A stretch of DNA of 64,000 nt from Chimonanthus salicifolius (Eukaryota; Streptophyta; Magnoliopsida; Laurales; Calycanthaceae), in assembly GCA_013350335.1 (NCBI GenBank), contig CM023533.1, positions 35,272,170 to 35,336,169 on the forward strand, written 5' to 3'. The notes under the pieces are model-generated. The model ran no database searches, was not told the origin of the DNA, and was given only the letters and a program-made list of their open reading frames with translations. Positions 35,881 through 48,709 of this stretch are shown here, one piece after another. Both the position numbers and the translations under genes were made by a program. Positions within the stretch are counted from its first letter, which is position 1, and each line of letters begins with the position of its first letter.

Positions 35881-37887
35881 TAACTCCGTCCGATATCAGT
35901 GAGACAATGACGAGACTAATCTCATAAATACTAATGGAACGTTAAACATTATGATTTATTTTTATTAGCAAGAAAGAATTTATTAAAGATATTAAAAAAA
36001 TTAAGAGGAGATTTAAGAGTTCAAAAATTTGCTAAGATTTTATCATATTGATTTCCAAAAATAAATAAAATTTGTGAAGAAAAAAATATTTTATAATTAA
36101 ATTTAGTAATTTTAAAATATGATTGAGATATTTATATTAGTATCTAAAAGTAAAAATTTTGTATCAAAATTTTATAAATTGAGAAAGAATTTGTTGAGAG
36201 CGGGCATTTTATAAAAATTTTACTTTTTATATACTATGTAAAAAACCTCAGCCATTTCCTTCAAACTCATCAAATTTAATAAAAAAAATCAATTTTATAT
36301 TTTAATTAATTTTATATCAATTTTTACTATTTTAAATAATAATATGGTAAAATTTGATTAAATCCATATAACTCAATAAATCCCATCTTAAATCTCTTTT
36401 TAACTTTTAACTTCTTTTAAAAAAAAAATCTCAATCCAATTGAAGAAAATCATAACCATATTTTAAAATCGTAGTTTGATGAATTCAATTAAAGTGATTT
36501 TTATTGGACAATAACTTATCACAGCAATCCAACACTGAGTATCCTAACTGGTTGCATTCCACTACTTTCAGTAAGAGGTAGTAAGTTCAATCCCTGGTGG
36601 CGTTAATTGAGAACACTATGTGGGTGTGAGGTGTCCCCTCAGGATTTTAAGAGTGTGAGGCATAAGCACACTTTCATAATTTGACTACGGATCGTCAAAG
36701 TGGGCTCGAAGTTTCCTCAGTCTAAAAAATAAATAAAAATAAATAACTTATCACAGCACATTTGAGGGTCCCATGCCTATGTTTACCATATAATACTATG
36801 TATGTGAATATCTCCAGAGTAATGATTTCTTAGAATTTCAAACATGGGCACAGATAATATTAGGTTCTAATTGCAGGCTTGAGACAATATCTCATGCAAA
36901 GTTTGAAATGTCAGTCTTACCATTGAATTTTTTTCTTAAAAAAATCTAAAAGATCATTCTAAAATAAGAAAATGAAGCACTATATTCACATAATTTAAAT
37001 TAAAATGTCAATGGTTTCTGAACTACCAACAAATTTCACATGTCCAAAGTATATTGAATTTTTGTGAAAAAAAAATTAAACGAATTCAAAAAATAAAAAA
37101 ATTACATGAGCAATATTTTATATGTATTTCATTGTATTTCAATGTTGTTCTTTATCATTCCATCCATCAACCTCAAAATTGAGAAAGTAGAAAAATATAT
37201 AAATGAAGAAAAATAAAGAAATTGAAATAAATGTGCCAAACAATTAAGCCACTCCTCTATTAAATTATAAAAGCCTCAAATGCTTTGTCTAACTTAAAAT
37301 TGAAAAAAAAATGTCAAAATTATTATAAAATATCCTCACATGTTGATATGCTCAATGGGTAATAGATGTCGACCAATATCGGACGTAACAACCAAATACA
37401 ATAATGTATTGGCTGATATTTGATACTTAGAACCCACATACACTTAAATGCAAAATTTATCGCGGGTGTACATTGATAAGGTTTATGTTCGAATATGTAA
37501 TCATTTTATTAAATTAATCAAATTATACACAAAAATTATTATTAAAAATTAACTTTAAAAAATCTTATTTAATGTGTCTTGATTAATCCAATCAAAATAA
37601 TATTTTATTGTAGTCGATACACTTTTAATAAATTTATTTATATCACTGTTAGTGCACCACTCTTAGTGTATATTTTGGAATTCGACGATTAGACAACAAA
37701 GAGTGCCTCAAAATTAAGAAAAATACAACCAACCAATTGAGAAATTACACGTGGACTCAATGACACACTCGACCAAGCTTGTTTGTCCTTGTTGGAGAGA
37801 AGAATGGGAGGCAGCTTTGAAGTGGTCAGATTTCATCCAAGCCTTTCAAATAGTCCATAATCAGCCCAATTGAAGTTGCACCTACTG
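35881..37887. other. intergenic AT-rich stretch with decayed repeats
   Basis: Apart from the SINE at 36527-36741, no gene. 36000-36460 resembles 29190-29640 in wording. 37430-37690 may be a decayed foldback MITE (paired GATTAATC/ATTAATCAA blocks), but no target duplication can be paired. Confidence 0.35.
36527..36741 (+). mobile_element. tRNA-derived SINE with 17-bp target duplication
   Basis: Flanked by AATAACTTATCACAGCA at 36510-36526 and 36742-36758, identical. Box A-like TAACTGGTTGCATTC, box B-like AAGTTCAATCCCTGG; ends TAAAAAATAAATAAAAATAA. Well preserved duplication and tail indicate a comparatively young insertion. Confidence 0.85.
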
Positions 37888-38082
37888 TAGGGGTAAAAAA
37901 TTCAGATTTACCGAAATATCGGTGTCTGGGCCGATATCTCTCTCTCTTAATTTTTTTTTTTTTAAATCTCGGTGTGAATCGGCTGATATCGGCAAGATAG
38001 TCATATCGACCGATATTCTCTAGTTCGGCTCGGTGCTAAAAAAACTTGAGATATCACGTATCGTTCGAGATTTATACCTCTG
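37888..38082. mobile_element. CGATATCGG-type hAT MITE (195 bp)
   Basis: Ends TAGGGGTAAAAAATTC and, reversed, CAGAGGTATAAATCTC, the (C/T)AGNGG form of hAT ends. Repeated ATATCGG / CCGATAT motifs inside. Flanks ACCTACTG and ATCCAATG agree at 5 of 8 positions, so the duplication is eroded or doubtful. Same family as 54529-54888. Confidence 0.6.
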
Positions 38083-39178
38083 ATCCAATGTGAAGTATCC
38101 TATTTAGATTGGGAGTCCAATCCAAGTGAGTCACAACTCTCCCTGGAATTAGGATTCTGTAATACCCCGGATTTTCAAGTTATTATTATTACCTATTTAT
38201 ATTTGTGAATTATTGGATAGGGATCTTAGATGGGTAAAAATGTTGGGTCTTTGCCCAATTATGACCCAACGGATTATGGAAAGGATTTTAATAAAATTAA
38301 ATGGGGTTGAATTTAAATGGATTATGAATATGCGCATGAGAAAATTTTGGATTAATGGCTTGGCCGTGTATGTGGGATTTTCATCTCCACATTGATATGT
38401 TAGAGTACCTTGAGAAAATATCTAAGATTAAATAAAGAAGATATCTATGTTTATGCGCAAGAGATCTTTTTAAAAGGGGCTTCTTGATTAAAAACGTGTA
38501 GATGGGTTTGGGTTTAGACAATGGCTAATGTAGAGGGTCTTATCACCTTCTAAATATGGGATTAAGTGGAGCTTTTCATAAAAGAAAGAATCACAACAAG
38601 TGCACACGACAATGGTGATTAAGGCAAGGGAAAGGAGCACACGGCTTTCATAAAATTATGATTTGCTATCTTAGCAAGAAAGAGACCGATTGGGAGTATT
38701 TTTAACAAAAGGCACACGGCATTCATGAGTCAATAAGAGAAGGGAGAAAAATAAGGAAGGTTTGACATATATTCAGTATTTTGGTTATAAAGTTTCACTC
38801 CAATGTCTGATTGCTTTGATTTTTTTTTGCGTTGGAAAGAAGACTTCAAGGGCTACAACTTGTAGTTTACCACTTTTCCTGATTCGGAAGTTAATAAGGC
38901 CAAAACTAAGCTACAATATGGTATATGTGTAAAAAAAGGGAGAACACAAGGGCTCACGGCATTACTATATTTATTTTTAACATTGGCCGATTGGGAGGTT
39001 ACTAGATTAAGCAAGGGAGGTCGGCAATTGCTAATCTAAGCAAGGGAGGTCGGCATTACCATTTAAGGCAAGGGAGGGGCGCATGGCACCTTCCCCATTT
39101 GGATTAATTAGAGCTTATATAAGGAGATAACCCCTTAGGCCGATTTCTCTCTCTCTCACACAAGTTCTTATTCTCGAC

Positions 39179-39519
39179 CATTGTGACAAATACCGTTCTC
39201 GAGATATTAACAGCAATTGGTAATAACGGGATATTTTTGAATTCTCAGATTTTTACCGGGAAAATCTTGCGAAAATTATAATATTTAAAAAAAAAAGAAT
39301 TAAAAAAAATAATGAAATAAAAATGGTATATGGAATTTACCGGCAATTTACCGGGATATTATCGCGTTATTAATGTTTATCGCATTTTAACTCGATTTTA
39401 TCGGGAATTTACCGGAAATTTATCGTCGTGGCAATAAAAATTCATTTTTAACGCGGTAATGGTATTTTGCCAATAAAAACGCGGTAAATTTGAAAATACC
39501 GCCGATATTTGTGACATGG
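39179..39519. mobile_element. non-autonomous hAT MITE (341 bp)
   Basis: Perfect 8-bp duplication TTCTCGAC (39171-39178, 39520-39527). Very similar to the copy at 3663-4008 over its full length and, at both ends, to the 4.2-kb hAT at 10263-14489. Starts CATTGTGACAAATACCG. Confidence 0.92.
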
Positions 39520-39701
39520 TTCTCGACTACATCAAAGAGAAGGAAAAGCAGCCAGCAAGAGGGGAAGATCTAAGAGGAAAAAGGCCAATGAAAGGAGAAG
39601 GATTAGAAGAACAAGATTCACCGACGGAAAACCGAAGGAGTCGCGGAACCAGTAAGTGATTTTATGTTTTGTGATAATTTGTTTTTAAGATAAAGAATCA
39701 T

Positions 39702-40887
39702 AGGGTTCGGCCAAGGTGTATGGCCGAACCCCATGGAAGAAAATTAATGTAAGGACTTTGGTGAATTTTTATGGAAGAAGATTAAGGGATGAATTTGATG
39801 ATAATAATGGAAAGAATGGACCATAGGGTTCCGCCATGGTGTATGGCCGAACCCCATGGAAAAGCATGGTTTAATTATGGAATTTTATTGATGAAAATCA
39901 TGGACTGATTATGCATGTTTTAAAAGGGATTTAAAATGGTTTAAGAAGATGTTGATAAACCATAGGGTTCGGCCATGGTGAAGGGCCGAACCCCATGAAA
40001 GATTGTTGGTTATTGTATGGAAGAAAAATTGGGAAGGATCATGGTCATTGTATGGTTTTAATGGAAGGTTGTTGATTATATGTTTATGGTTGGAAACCAT
40101 GGAACGACTTTGATGAATCTATTATGGAGTTAAGAATGATGAAAACCATAGGATTCGGCCATGGTGTATGGCCGAACCCCATGGAGTTGTTTTGGTAATT
40201 TTAATGTATGATAATTATTTTTGGAATGAGGAGTTTAAATTAGTAAGTATCTAATTTTGGAAGGTGGGGATTATTTATGAAACCTTTCCAATTATGGAAG
40301 GAATTGCTAAAATTAGAAAGCATTTCAATTAAGAAAGGAAGCATGCTAATCTTGGAAACCATTTATTTATGGAAAGATGCATGCTAGTCTTGGAAACTAA
40401 TTGTTTATGGAAAGAACTCGGAATTATGGATCCAAGAATAGGAAATGATAAATTTAGAAAGTTTCCATTTTAGGGACTTTCTAAATATGGACCTTCTAAT
40501 TATGGACTTGTTAAGTTTGGAACCTAAGCCTAAGTTGTTGGAGGCAATTGCAAAGTTGTAAATACTTGCTAAAATGGGTTATATTAGCCATGAGATAGTT
40601 TGTGGATCAAACATGAACCTAGGCAAATTTTAATGATTGAAAAAATTGGATTATGGAATGATATCCGTGGATGGCATTTTGATAATTAAGTGAAAATAAG
40701 GGACCATGGGTTTGGCCATGGTGTGTGGCCAAATCCCATGGGGATTGTTTTGATGAACCTAAGGGTTACGTATGTTGGATTAAAATGAAAAGAATATTAA
40801 TTAAGGTTAGACCAATGGCATTTTTGTAATTAATGGAATAAATGAACAAAAAGGGTGAGGTTCGGCCATAGGTATGGTCGAACCCCA
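39702..40887. repeat. six dispersed copies of a hairpin-forming motif
   Basis: GGTTCGGCC, ~9 bp, GGCCGAACC followed by CCATGG recurs at 39702, 39825, 39964, 40150, 40704 (degenerate, TTTGGCC/GGCCAAA) and 40858. Spacing is irregular (about 120-550 bp). Each copy is a near-perfect interrupted palindrome, and compensating changes in the 40704 copy keep pairing. Confidence 0.8.
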
Positions 40888-41270
40888 CAAGTATGATTTA
40901 TGGATTTAAATATTGCAAAATCAAGTGGGACTTGGTGTTGACTTATTATTATATTATAAGGTAACAGGATCTCGCAAGCAGTGCTCGATCAGTGATCGAT
41001 TCTTGGACGAAAGACGCAAGCACGCGTTTACGATCTTTGGTAGGATTCCACCTCATTGAAACCATGGGTTTATGTACAATTGTTTTATATTATTTTGATG
41101 AATTTATGTTGCAAAGCATATGTTTCAAATTGTGATTTGAAATGCTATGTTTATATAATAAAATAGCATGTGCGGTATATGTTTTAAACTGTGATTTTTA
41201 AATGCTATGATTTGTGTTTTTGCATAGCATGTTGGCATTTGCATCTCATGCATGGCATTGGAGGGAAGAC

Positions 41271-41590
41271 AGGTACCCGGAGCCCACACTCCGTCGGAAT
41301 ATCCGTGAGGCAACTGTGGGGCCTCCTTTGGTGATGAGAGTCCCACCAGGAGGATTACCTTGATGAAGAAAATTCCATCAAGAGCATACTGTGCAACTGG
41401 AGTCCACACTCCGTCGGAATGTCCGTGATGCAATTGTGGGGCCTCCTTTGGTGATGAGAATCCCACCGGGAGGAATACCTTGATGATGAGAGTTCCATCA
41501 AGAGTATACCATATATTCTACGACCTTGGTGACGAGAATCCCACCAAGAAGATACCTTGATGAGGAGAGTTTCATCATGAGTATACAATG
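41271..41590. repeat. ~122-bp tandem repeat
   Basis: Units share CCACACTCCGTCGGAATRTC, GGGGCCTCCTTTGGTGATGA and TCCCACC.GGAGGA.TACCTT at about 41283 and 41403. A third, shorter unit at 41520-41590 retains TTGGTGACGAGAATCCCACC. Confidence 0.8.
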
Positions 41591-42327
41591 TTTTGAAAGT
41601 ATGGAATGATTTATTATATCTGGTTTTGATATATATATTATATCCAGATTTTTGGTACTAACCCATGTGTTAACCCTAATTGGAATTCCTACTGGGCGCG
41701 TTGTACTAACGCCCTACTTCTACCCTTTAGTAGATGATGCAGGAAACGAGGAAAACGCAGAACGGGGAAATGGACAAGCATAGGATCTTAGAAAGCTTTT
41801 AGTTTTATATTTTGTTTAAGATACTCAGAGATTTGTATTTAGAGTATCCAGATTTCGGAATGTAATAACTTAGATGAATTGCTATGGTTGGATATTTTAT
41901 TTGGATAATGATTAGTGGATTATTTGACTGAGTACTTTGCTATCAATGGAATGGAATTTGGTTCTATTATAATTCCGTAATAATGTAATAACTCGCGTTG
42001 TGACATTCTGCTCTGGCTCTTACTCTGATGTTAAAAAAAAAAAAACAGACGTTGAATTCGATGCGAGAAGGGCGGGGTGTTACAGGTTCGACCGTGTGCA
42101 ACACCTTGTGGTCTCATTGTTTCACCAATGTGAGCCCATTATCACTTGTGGGGCTCATTTAACATGTAGTTCTCATTAGCTACTTTCCCTTTGCACTTGC
42201 CACCATTAGAACTTATCATAGTAATTCACTGCAAATGACACCATTTCATCCCCTACCGAGTCCTCGGTGATGGCACCATCATAGCTGGTCTTAAAAATGA
42301 CCCTTCAAAATTTCAAAATAGGTTAGT

Positions 42328-42608
42328 TCTTTCCCAAAAGAAAATGAGTTTGTTTCAAATGAGTTTAGATTCTTAGGTTTTGAAATTGATAGTGAGAGGA
42401 TTATTCCTACCCAAAGAACAATCAATTCTGCATATAATTTTTTAGACAAAATTAAAGATAAAATGATGTTATAGAGATTTCTTGGTTGTTTAAATTGTGT
42501 GGTAATTTTTTTTTAGATCTTAGCCAAAGATAGAAGATTGTTACAACAAAGATTAATGACAAATCTCCTTTGTGGACAACATAACACACGTAAACAGTTA
42601 AAAGTATC
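42328..42608 (+). mobile_element. endogenous pararetrovirus remnant, piece 1 (RT C-terminus)
   Basis: Plus strand reads RFLGFEIDSERIIPTQRTIN, then RFLGCLN and LAKDRRLLQQRL, the connection between RT and RNase H of Caulimoviridae polyproteins. In-frame stops and a shifted stretch show it is dead. The sequence is continued by piece 2 beyond the inserted element at 42617-46208. Identification is from recalled family motifs. Confidence 0.75.
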
Positions 42609-42616
42609 AAGCCAAG

Positions 42617-45600
42617 TAGGGGTGAAATCCGACCCGCATGACCCGACTCGAGAAATCTACTGGGTCGGGTCATGAAAGTCGGGTCAGTGGGTCAGATTGG
42701 GTTGAGAAGATAAAAATCCGCATTGGATTCGGGTCGGGTCGGGTCTGGTTGAGGGATTTTCAAGTTAATTCGACCCTACTCGACCAAATCCGACCCGACC
42801 CGACCTGATTAAATCTAGGCTAAAATGGGTTCAAAATGCGGGTCGGGTCAGAATTCAAGTTGAGTCGAGTTATAATTCGGGCCGGGTTTAGACGTCCGGG
42901 TCAAAAGTTTTGTCGGGTCGTGTCACGCCCCGACCCTCCGGGTCCACTAATGTGAGATTTTTTTTTTCTAACACAATACTGAGCCTTTGCGAAAATCATC
43001 TTATGGACTTTAACATTTCTTATGACCAAGTTTGGATCTAACAGTTTGACAGCCTTAGACCCAACCATACCTAGCCGGTAAAAATTCCAAGCAGATGGAG
43101 GGGCCATTATGGGCCCGCTTAAGACCTAAAACCTCGACAGATTCCACCTCGACGCATAGCATGTGGATACACTACTAACCAACATGTAATCTATAACTTA
43201 ACCTCTTAAGAAAATTCAAATAGAAAATGTCACACATGATCTACCTAACATTTATCATCAAGCAATCCCATCAACATCAGAATTGCACATCAGAAACGAA
43301 GTAAACTTTATTACATCCTACAGTGTTTCAAACGAACACTATAAAGGGTTTATTACATTGCATGTTCATATGTACAATGTCTACTAAGTTAAACATAAGA
43401 TCCCAACATTGGATAGATGGTTAGAGGGTTTCCACCCTACACTATAGCTGAAGATCCTCCTGTCCTTTGTCCCTCGGGTTTCCTGTTACGTAAAGGGTGT
43501 GAGCTTTACAAATTCAGTGAAGAGAAAACAATTCTAGATAATAAAGCACATTATCAACACAATAAATATGTTATCAAACAACAGTTTATATACTCAGAAA
43601 TCATGTATAATAATGCCAACACATTTATCTACCATGAAATGTCCTTCATTTCTCAAAAAGATACCCCCGCCAGACGACGTCTACGGCTCTTCCCTAGCCA
43701 CGAGTAATATGTTTCCTACACCGCCGACAAATTCATGCTCAATGCTTCACACAACCCGTATTTTAAATACACCTCGTACCAGTGCCCTCCACGAGCTAGG
43801 TACTTCATACATTGGTGTGAGGTAATTTGATATGCACAGTACACCAATCAATATGTACATCAACACATGGATTTAAACATAATTTTCAACTCACATAATG
43901 TCTCTCACACATATGATAATAATAACCTCACTCAGATAACATAGATTTCTAAGTCCTCCCGCATGGAATTATAGTACAAATATCAGCAATCAGTATTTAA
44001 CTACATTATGCTGAGAAAACTAAACACAGATTAAAAGCCCACAAACGGTTTATATTATAATACAAATAAGTGTTACCGTTCTCTCCAATCGGGTACGTCT
44101 ATCCTATACTCATCATTTATTGTATGGATTAATTATCCTGCAATACACACATTTATACACAAAATGCATATTCATATCAGAATCACGGTTGGATACCTGA
44201 TCTATCCTCAGATCACCAACATCACAATACCAAGTAGTCTCTACGAATAAGTGAGTTCCGTACTCCAATTTAGGATGGCTAGATCTCGACATCCCGAAAC
44301 ACCCTCGTGTTCATGTTTCATATGTAGAAACTCAAAACCACCTCCTAACGTGTGAACAGTATCGGTATTGCATTCTAATCCCATCACATCATTTCCATCA
44401 ATAAAAATGACCACGGATATCCACTTATTGTCGTAGGGCTAATGGTAAAAGAAACAATGTATTAAATGCAAAATGAGATGCATTTTCGTAAACACATAGT
44501 GTGATTGAATCTCCTCACCTTCGGTTGGCGAGTGTTTTTTTTAATAATCTGTTAAAAATGGAAAACAGTGTAAATACAGCGTATAATAACACTATATAGC
44601 CATTATATATACTCCTAAGAGTTTAGAATATCATGACAATACATTTATAGAGTTTTCTTGCAATTTTGTAAAAATTACGATTTTGCCCGTGAGTTTAATA
44701 CGGGTTAAAAATAAACCTCCAAGTGGTCTACATAAATATTTTTAAGCTAAAACAACATAAAATTCATTTTTGAAACCTTTCTAAAAATTATATTTTTGCA
44801 CAAAAAAATATCGAAAATTACAAAAATGCCCCTGGCATTATTCACAAAAATTACGGAAATGTCCTTCGAGTACTATAAAATTTACGAAAATGCCACTGGC
44901 ACTCTTCAAAAAAATTAGGGAAATACCATCAGGTATTGTTCATCCAGATTCCCAAAATGCCCTTCAGACAATTTAGGGCCACAGTGCACTGCAAATCACT
45001 TTCAGTGAGTAGATTTTCCAATTTTCTGTATTTTCTTCTATGATTTTTATAAAACAAACCGTAAGGCATTTTATAATTAAAATTAAATATCTAACTTCCT
45101 CTTAATGAGCTCTACAAAATAAAAATATCAGTTCAAAATAAATAGTTACAGAAATCTTCTGAAAAATTAAGACAACTGCTTTAGGGCACCAGTAAACACC
45201 AGCAGAGAGAAAAAAAACTGAAAAAACTGTTTGAATTTGTGATTTTAAATGAAACCGAATGCACCTATTTATAGTGTTTTGAAAAACGCTATTGAAAACT
45301 GCTGGAATGACCCTGGCGGTTTGATCTGTCGGCAGAGAGTTGAAAAAATCTCAACTGTTCAATAGTGTCGGTAGAAGAAGATAAGAAGATAAAAGTTATC
45401 TTCTGTAATAGTGAAAAATACTATTACTTTACCCATTTTTCTGTTCGTCTACATTAGACATTAACTCGTGAAAATCCGACACTACAGGTGTCTTGAGAAC
45501 ATGGGGTTTACCTACGGTGGAACGTTCATTTTTTATTTTAACACCGAAAATAGGGTATTTTCACAAAGTCAACGTTTTAATAAAATAGACAGCTTATAAT

Positions 45601-46208
45601 CACCATGATAACACTTCAAAACAAGTGTTTAAAATACTCATTTCGACATTCTAAAAATGTCAAAGAGTTTAATAAAATACAGATCGACCGTGATCTGAGT
45701 TTGCTAATTTTTGAAATACAGGGTATCTAAAAAATCGGGGCTTTTAGATAAAAGCATATGTAAAATACACGACTCGAGGAATACTCGTGAAATTCTGAAA
45801 ATACCACTGAGTAGCATACTCAAAAATTTAATATGTGTGTGAATTTCAAGGTCTGAATATATCAGAAGAGTGGTCTTTCACACTCAAGAGGTTTATAAGA
45901 TACTATTCATGATTTTATATGTAAAACAAAAAACATTTAAGTAATGTCTAAAATGTTCTCCGAACTTCGTCGGGCTCGATCACTAAGCAAACGAGCTCTG
46001 ATCGGATCACATAATCCGTTTCGGGAAGCTCTTTCCATACTCTATCATATTAACCAGTCACAAAGCCGAGTTAAAAATTCTAAAAATTTGTTATTTTTCT
46101 AATTTAAAGATCGGGTTATTACAGGTCGGGTCAAGTTCCATAGTTTAGTAATTCGGGTTGAGTTGGGTTTTAAAAAATCGAACCCAACTCAGCCCAATTT
46201 CAGCTCAA
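42617..46208. mobile_element. ACCCGACCC-rich hAT-type MITE, split by a 3.2-kb insertion
   Basis: Flanks AAGCCAAG (42609-42616) and AAGCAAAG (46209-46216) agree at 7 of 8. Ends TAGGGGTGAAAT and, reversed, TTGAGCTGAAAT. Without the nested 42921-46123 element the MITE is ~385 bp, dense in GGGTCGGGT / ACCCGACCC in both orientations. It interrupts the pararetrovirus pieces 1 and 2. Relatives are at 54994-55314 and about 56999-57351. Confidence 0.8.
42921..46123. mobile_element. 3.2-kb TGTCACGCCCCG...TTATTACA element (solo-LTR-like)
   Basis: Perfect 5-bp duplication GGTCG (42916-42920, 46124-46128). Left end TGTCACGCCCCGACCC, right end CGGGTTATTACA. No retroviral domain in any frame. It shares CTCCTCACCTTC.GGTTG (44512-44531) with 48710-52159 (50066-50083). 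Contains short degenerate repeats of the type ATTACGRAAATGCC (44815-44960). TG...CA and 5-bp duplication fit an LTR; the unusually long inverted ends are atypical. Confidence 0.8.
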
Positions 46209-46216
46209 AAGCAAAG

Positions 46217-46566
46217 GGTCAAAAACATTACAGATGCTAGTGACATTGACTATGAAGGTATTCTTATCCATATTGATGAAAAAGGCATTGACCAATTGAT
46301 TATGTCTAATACAAGATTGTGGAATAAAATTCAATCTAACTATTCCACGTGAAATTGACTATGAAGGTATTCTTATCCATAATGATGAAAAAGGCATTGA
46401 ACAATTAATTGACTATGAAGGTATTCTTATCCATAATGATGAAAAAGGCATTGAACAATTGATTATGTATTGGAATAAAATTCAATCTAATTATTCCACA
46501 ATCAAAAAAGAAATGTTGTTGAATGTCTTATGCATTAGCAAATTTCAGAATGATATTGTTGAGCAC
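46217..46566 (+). mobile_element. endogenous pararetrovirus remnant, piece 2 (RNase H), with internal repeats
   Basis: Contains DASDIDYEGIL and IKKEMLLNVLCISKFQND, the start and middle of a caulimovirid RNase H. A ~55-bp segment beginning ATTGACTATGAAGG occurs three times (46245, 46354, 46408). The original protein had one. Broken by duplication and by the insertion at 46567. Confidence 0.78.
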
Positions 46567-48129
46567 TGAAATTACCATTTTACCCTTTAATTTTGGATTA
46601 GTTAGCCTTTGATTTGTGAATATTAGATGCGTTTAATAGAGTTTTTAAGTTTTGCAGTGTATTTGTGAGAATAAAAGAAAAATGAATTAAAATGGAGAAA
46701 AGTGGGTCATAGTCCTATTTTTGGAAAGTTTATAATTTTTACCACCTAATTTGATTTGGAATTATTGTAAATTATTATAATTCAAATCTGGATATGAGAG
46801 TTTGAATTCTAATAATATTTTTTAGACTATGTTACATTGTAAAGGTGGTAGAAATTTATAAACACACAAATGGACCCACTGTTCAAATCTGAAGTCTGAA
46901 GACAAAGTCTGCAATTGGAAGTTAATGAGCCAAAGTCCACCAATATTCCGGGCCAGATGAAAGTCCAAGTATGGGATCCAAGTCCAAAAGATCAAGTGGG
47001 ACCAGTGAATTTCGTTTGAATGATGGTGTCTTATCGGCAAAATTCGGTGTTTGAAAAAGACAGTGGATTTGGATAAAAGATAGTGGATTTGAATAAAAGA
47101 CAGGGATAAAGATAAAAGAGTTTGAACCGAAGGAGAGATAAGAAAGAGAGGGATAAGGAGGAACAGAGATAAGGAGATAAAGGAGTTAGCCGATCTCCAC
47201 AGAGAGAAATTTTGAATTTGAATTGATCCCTTATCTCGGTTGAATTTGAAGGGTGCCTTATCTCATCTCTTCTCAGTCCTATAAATTGATGGCTTTGGGT
47301 CCATTGAAGATTGAACCGGGCAAGACATTGAACGCTGAAGTTGGACGACGAAAGACAGAGAAAAATAAATAATTTCTTGTAAGTTATTTTATTTTTATTT
47401 TTATGTAAAGTCCAAAAGAATTGTAATTCATTTTCGAATTTTTAAATAAAATTCATGGCGGTTTGTTTAGATATATGATATTCCCAATTATTAAATATTT
47501 AATAATGATAGTTTCCAATTTTATTTTAATTCTTTTTAAGAACTTTAGGGAGCAAATTAATTTTAGGATTTTTTCGAGGAAAAGTGGAACCCCTTTTAGG
47601 ATCAGTGGGACTTGCCGTCTCTCCAGTCTAAGGTTCTTATTAAGAACGGTTGTTTTAGATTTGGGGAAACACAAGCTTAAAACCCGCTCAAGCCTAAGGC
47701 TTGATTTGAGAAAATTCTGAGTTAATAATTATTTTAATTAGAATTTTAGTAAATAAAAAACTTGAATTATATTTAATAATTCCAGAGTATTTCATAGTTT
47801 AGGCCATTTTTTTTTTTTTTAAATCGGATAACATGGCACTTCGATGTTTGACCCGATTCCATTGTAGATTATGTAAAAAAATTATTTATTCTTAATTATT
47901 TTTCTTTTTCTCAAAAATTCATCAAAACTATTCATTGTTCTAAATTAAGATTATAACTAATTGTTTTAGAAAATTATTTCCTTAAATCACATCATTTTTA
48001 AATAGTGTTATTTTTTTATTTCGTACATATATTTTGTAGATTTCCCTTGGGTACAACCTCGCACTCATACTCTATACTATAAATTGGTTCGTACGCTTGC
48101 GAGTAATTTAAAATTTCACATCAAGTTTT

Positions 48130-48147
48130 TGGCGCCGTTGCCGGGGA
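48130..48147 (+). other. primer binding site complementary to tRNA-Asp
   Basis: TGGCGCCGTTGCCGGGGA sits 9 bp after the LTR end CACA. This sequence is the standard minus-strand primer site of many plant gypsy elements. Confidence 0.85.
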
Positions 48148-48709
48148 AATCTCGAAATAAAATTATGTGCTATTAAATTATGTGATTTTTGAAAATAAAT
48201 CTAATATTGAAGATATGTCTTAATTTAGAATTTCATCTAACTTAGGATTTTTTTAATTAAATAAAAAATTAAAAAAAAAATTAAAAAAAAAATTGAAAGA
48301 AAATTTGACTTGATTTAATTATTTTTTTTTTTATTTATTTCTTCTATTAGTTGTAATTTTAGGACGAGTGCACTTAGATTAGTATTATGCATTTTATTTA
48401 TTTATATTATTTATTTATTTGAATCAGAATCTTTACCAAAGCTTTTATTGTCTGTTTTGTAGGAATTTTATTTACGCTGCGCTTAAAAATCAATGGAGAT
48501 ATGCATAACGGGCTAAATCTTCACCAAAGCTTTAAATTGCGCGCTTAAAAAAAAATGCTGAAAATACGCATAAAAGGCTAAGGTGAGTTTTTAATTTTTC
48601 TTTTTATTTTATATATCTCATGCATTCATATAGATTTATTTAGGGTATTCTTTATTATTGTTTGCATTTAATCTGTCCATGTATTTAGGTTGTTAGTATT
48701 CATGCATTA

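Larger units (their letters stand above)
38158..42084. mobile_element. 3.9-kb TGTAAT...TTACA non-coding element (solo-LTR-like)
   Basis: Begins TGTAATACCCCGG and ends GGCGGGGTGTTACA, imperfect inverted ends of ~13 bp. Flanks GATTC / GGTTC agree at 4 of 5. Read in reverse it shares internal blocks with 42921-46123 and 48710-52159 (CAACGCGCCCAGTAGGAATT against CAACAGCCCAGTGGGGAGAA), so it is the same family inverted. No gag or pol. It contains a hAT MITE (39179-39519), a palindrome array (39702-40887) and 122-bp tandem repeats (41271-41590). TG...CA ends and 5-bp flanks favour a long solo LTR. Confidence 0.7.

Noticed and set aside
37430..37690. Foldback MITE
   Set aside because: Arms align too weakly by eye and flanks do not match.
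41125..41588. 113- and 77-codon minus-strand frames
   Set aside because: Translations of a 122-bp tandem repeat; length follows from repeat unit phase, not selection.
47453..47720. Overlapping frames of 73 and 85 codons
   Set aside because: They lie in LTR-like sequence and have no family resemblance.
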